7,280 nt of DNA from UBA11164 sp002420085 (GTDB lineage Bacteria > Pseudomonadota > Gammaproteobacteria > Xanthomonadales > Xanthomonadaceae): the NCBI GenBank assembly GCA_031976395.1, contig DALYLJ010000166.1:1-7280 (forward strand), in the 5' to 3' direction. The position numbers and the translations under genes were made by a program. The notes beneath the pieces are model-generated. The model was not told the DNA's origin. It saw only the letters and a program-made list of their open reading frames with translations, and made no database searches. Of the stretch, positions 6,245 through 7,280 are shown in pieces. Each line of letters begins with the position of its first letter. Position 1 is the stretch's first letter.

Positions 6245-6736
6245 TCAGTTGTAGTTGACGGTCACCGAGAAGTTGCCGCTGTAAACGCCCGCCGGCTGGT
6301 TGGTGCCGACCACCAGGGTCGCACCGACGTTGAAGCTGGCGTTGCCGCCGGCATCCAGGCTGAGTTGCGTGCTGCCGCCGGTGCGGGTGAAGGCGTTGAC
6401 GGTCATGTTCTCGGTGCCATTGGTAATGGTCGCGCTGCCGGGCAGGGTAACCTGGTAGGGGGCATTCGGAACACCGCTCACGGCCCACGAGGAGGCACTG
6501 ATGTTGGAGGCATCCGTGACGTGAGCACTGTTGACGCTGACCGCGCCAGCAGTGTTCACAGTCACTGAGCCGACCCGGCCGAATGGCAGGATCACGCCGA
6601 AGTTCAGCCCCTGAACGTTGGTCAGTGTAATTGCCCGATTCTCGACCTCGACCGCAATTGTGGAGGTCGCGGTGTTGGCCATGGCCGACGAAGAAGCCAG
6701 GGCTGTCACCACCAACGCGAACAGAGTCTTGCGCAT
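6245..6736 (-). CDS. DUF4402-type pilin subunit, first gene and likely major pilin
   Basis: Secreted structural subunit of 163 residues. The signal peptide (MRKTLFALVVTALASSSAMA, cleaved near 20) is followed by an N-terminal extension with alternating residues (TSTIAVEVENRAITLT, 24-39), a candidate donor strand. The DUF4402 block LNFGVILPFGRVGSV is at 44-58. The C-terminal strand, GVYSGNFSVTVNYN, has Gly150 fourteen residues from the end and penultimate Tyr162. There is no cysteine. I chose ATG 6736 because AGGAGA lies eight bases upstream and a complete signal peptide follows at once; the in-frame ATG at 6805 would add 23 polar residues before it. It has the best ribosome site in the cluster, comes first and is followed by a stabilising-type hairpin, all of which suit the most abundant subunit. 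That rank is an inference. Confidence 0.87.
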   Translation of the reverse strand: MRKTLFALVVTALASSSAMANTATSTIAVEVENRAITLTNVQGLNFGVILPFGRVGSVTVNTAGAVSVNSAHVTDASNISASSWAVSGVPNAPYQVTLPGSATITNGTENMTVNAFTRTGGSTQLSLDAGGNASFNVGATLVVGTNQPAGVYSGNFSVTVNYN

Positions 6737-6744
6737 ATTTTTTG

Positions 6745-6750
6745 TCTCCT
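6745..6750 (-). promoter_or_regulatory. Strong Shine-Dalgarno of the first pilin
   Basis: AGGAGA, eight bases before ATG 6736, separated by an A-rich spacer (CAAAAAAT). It fixes the start and predicts strong translation. Confidence 0.75.
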
Positions 6751-6780
6751 GAGATAGTGTAAGGCGCGTCCTGCGATGAT

Positions 6781-6805
6781 ATGGGTGCGGTTCCTTTTCA
6801 CCCAT
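6781..6805 (-). other. Leader hairpin upstream of the first pilin
   Basis: ATGGGTG at 6781-6787 and its complement CACCCAT at 6799-6805 form a 7-bp stem around an 11-base loop. Read on the minus strand, the loop holds AAAAGGAACC, which resembles a ribosome site. It would lie in the mRNA about 45 bases before the pilin ATG. Any regulatory role is speculative. Confidence 0.4.
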
Positions 6806-7066
6806 GCTGCGATCTGGTTCGTATCGAGTGTCGGTGATGGTGAGACCGACCGGTCTTGAATGCTTTCAATGACGCCCTCTGGCGTGACTGATTCTCACCT
6901 TGACAGCCCGCTGCTACCCAGTGCAGGCGCGTCTTGCAATGACTGGTCTGATCGCATGTGCGTGCGCATGTCATGCCTTCGCTTTCCATCGTGCTGATGA
7001 CTCATGTTCAGGGCTGAGCCTGTCGGTGTTGCTGGTGCGTGGGTAGCCAATCTCGCACAGATCGGG

Positions 7067-7213
7067 GTGATAAAAACAGGTCTTTTCAACTGGGAATAAA
7101 AATTTGAGATTTATATCACGATTGCTGTTTTTGTCGATAACGGCACGACCCTGCCCCGGGGTACTCACTCGACAAAGGCTGGAAGTCATTGTGGCAAAAG
7201 AAATTTTTATCAC
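7067..7213. repeat. Three copies of a TTTTTATCAC-like motif around the candidate promoter
   Basis: TTTTTATCAC is on the plus strand at 7204-7213 and on the minus strand at 7076-7067. A one-mismatch copy, TTTATATCAC, is on the plus strand at 7110-7119 and covers the candidate -10. A separate exact 10-bp inverted pair, ATAAAAATTT (7096-7105) and AAATTTTTAT (7201-7210), overlaps this set. They could be sites for one regulator or a nucleoid protein; low complexity makes chance possible. Confidence 0.4.
7110..7137 (-). promoter_or_regulatory. Candidate sigma-70 promoter of the pilus cluster
   Basis: On the minus strand TCGACA (7137-7132, five of six matches to TTGACA) is followed after 16 bases by TATAAA (7115-7110). 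This is the best sigma-70-like pair I see upstream of the pilins, and it sits in the most AT-rich part of a GC-rich window. It would start RNA near 7103 and give a leader of roughly 365 bases. A promoter closer to the pilin is not excluded. Confidence 0.4.
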
Positions 7214-7280
7214 TTAGGTGGGGTTGCGTCAGCCGTCACTGGCGGTTGTCGTATGCTTGCCGATCGGTCCCGATAGCAAC

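Larger units (their letters stand above)
6737..7280 (-). other. Long non-coding upstream region and probable leader of the pilus cluster
   Basis: No convincing gene is seen in these 544 bases on either strand; the short open frames lack ribosome sites and recognisable protein character. The region holds an AT-rich patch (about 7071-7137 and 7195-7210) with a candidate promoter and repeated TTTTTATCAC-like motifs. The rest would be a transcribed leader with small inverted repeats, including AGACCG-AC-CGGTCT at 6843-6856 and a 5-bp stem, ACGCC/GGCGT, near 6871-6885. An imperfect direct repeat, GTCATTG(C/A)AAG, occurs on the minus strand at 6943-6933 and 6873-6863. The C-terminal codons of an upstream minus-strand gene may lie at the far edge, but no frame can be preferred. 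Confidence 0.6.

Noticed and set aside
6737..6805. Upstream in-frame ATG extending the first pilin by 23 residues
   Set aside because: The extension is polar and would bury the signal peptide. ATG 6736 has AGGAGA at good spacing and starts directly with the signal peptide.
6841..6960. Possible c-di-GMP riboswitch in the pilin leader
   Set aside because: A CACGCCAGAGGGCG-like stretch recalls part of the GEMM consensus, but the conserved core and tetraloop-receptor elements are absent.
6798..6989. Minus-strand open frame of 63 codons in the pilin leader
   Set aside because: Its His/Arg/Cys-rich composition and lack of a good ribosome site make a real gene unlikely.
6971..7213. Minus-strand open frame upstream of the pilins (80 codons from GTG)
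   Set aside because: It has no ribosome site, runs across the AT-rich control patch and has no protein-like character or recognisable motif.
1..7280. CRISPR arrays, tRNA or rRNA genes, insertion sequences
   Set aside because: No regularly spaced repeats, cloverleaf-like or rRNA-like stretches, transposase-like frames or terminal inverted repeats were seen on either strand.

Overview
The window reads as GC-rich chromosomal DNA from a Gram-negative bacterium, most likely a gammaproteobacterium. It encodes a RoxA/YcfD-type ribosomal oxygenase and an outer-membrane chaperone-usher pilus system. The genus cannot be read from the sequence. Every credible gene lies on the minus strand, so transcription runs from high to low coordinates.

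Layout in the order of transcription. Positions 7280-6737 hold no convincing gene. They contain an AT-rich patch with a candidate promoter and three copies of a TTTTTATCAC-like motif, followed by what would be a long 5' leader. A four-gene pilus cluster follows: two paralogous secreted DUF4402-type pilins (6736-6245 and 6129-5635), a PapD-like periplasmic chaperone (5564-4719) and a divergent outer-membrane usher (4675-1889). Both gaps on the pilin side hold strong hairpins. The one between the pilins (6194-6228) has no T-run. The one between the second pilin and the chaperone (5613-5584) is a textbook intrinsic terminator. This suggests pilin mRNA is made in excess over chaperone and usher mRNA, as pilus stoichiometry would require.

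After a gap of about 180 bp with a candidate promoter comes roxA (1711-470), the uL16 arginine hydroxylase. It is joined by an ATGA/TGATG stop-start overlap to a GNAT acetyltransferase (473-1) that runs off the window.

The most notable point is that the four mature pilus proteins contain no cysteine, so this system should assemble without the disulfides used by classical and archaic chaperone-usher subunits. Both pilins still carry the classical subunit signature: a penultimate tyrosine and a glycine 14 residues from the C-terminus. No two-domain tip adhesin is visible in the cluster.
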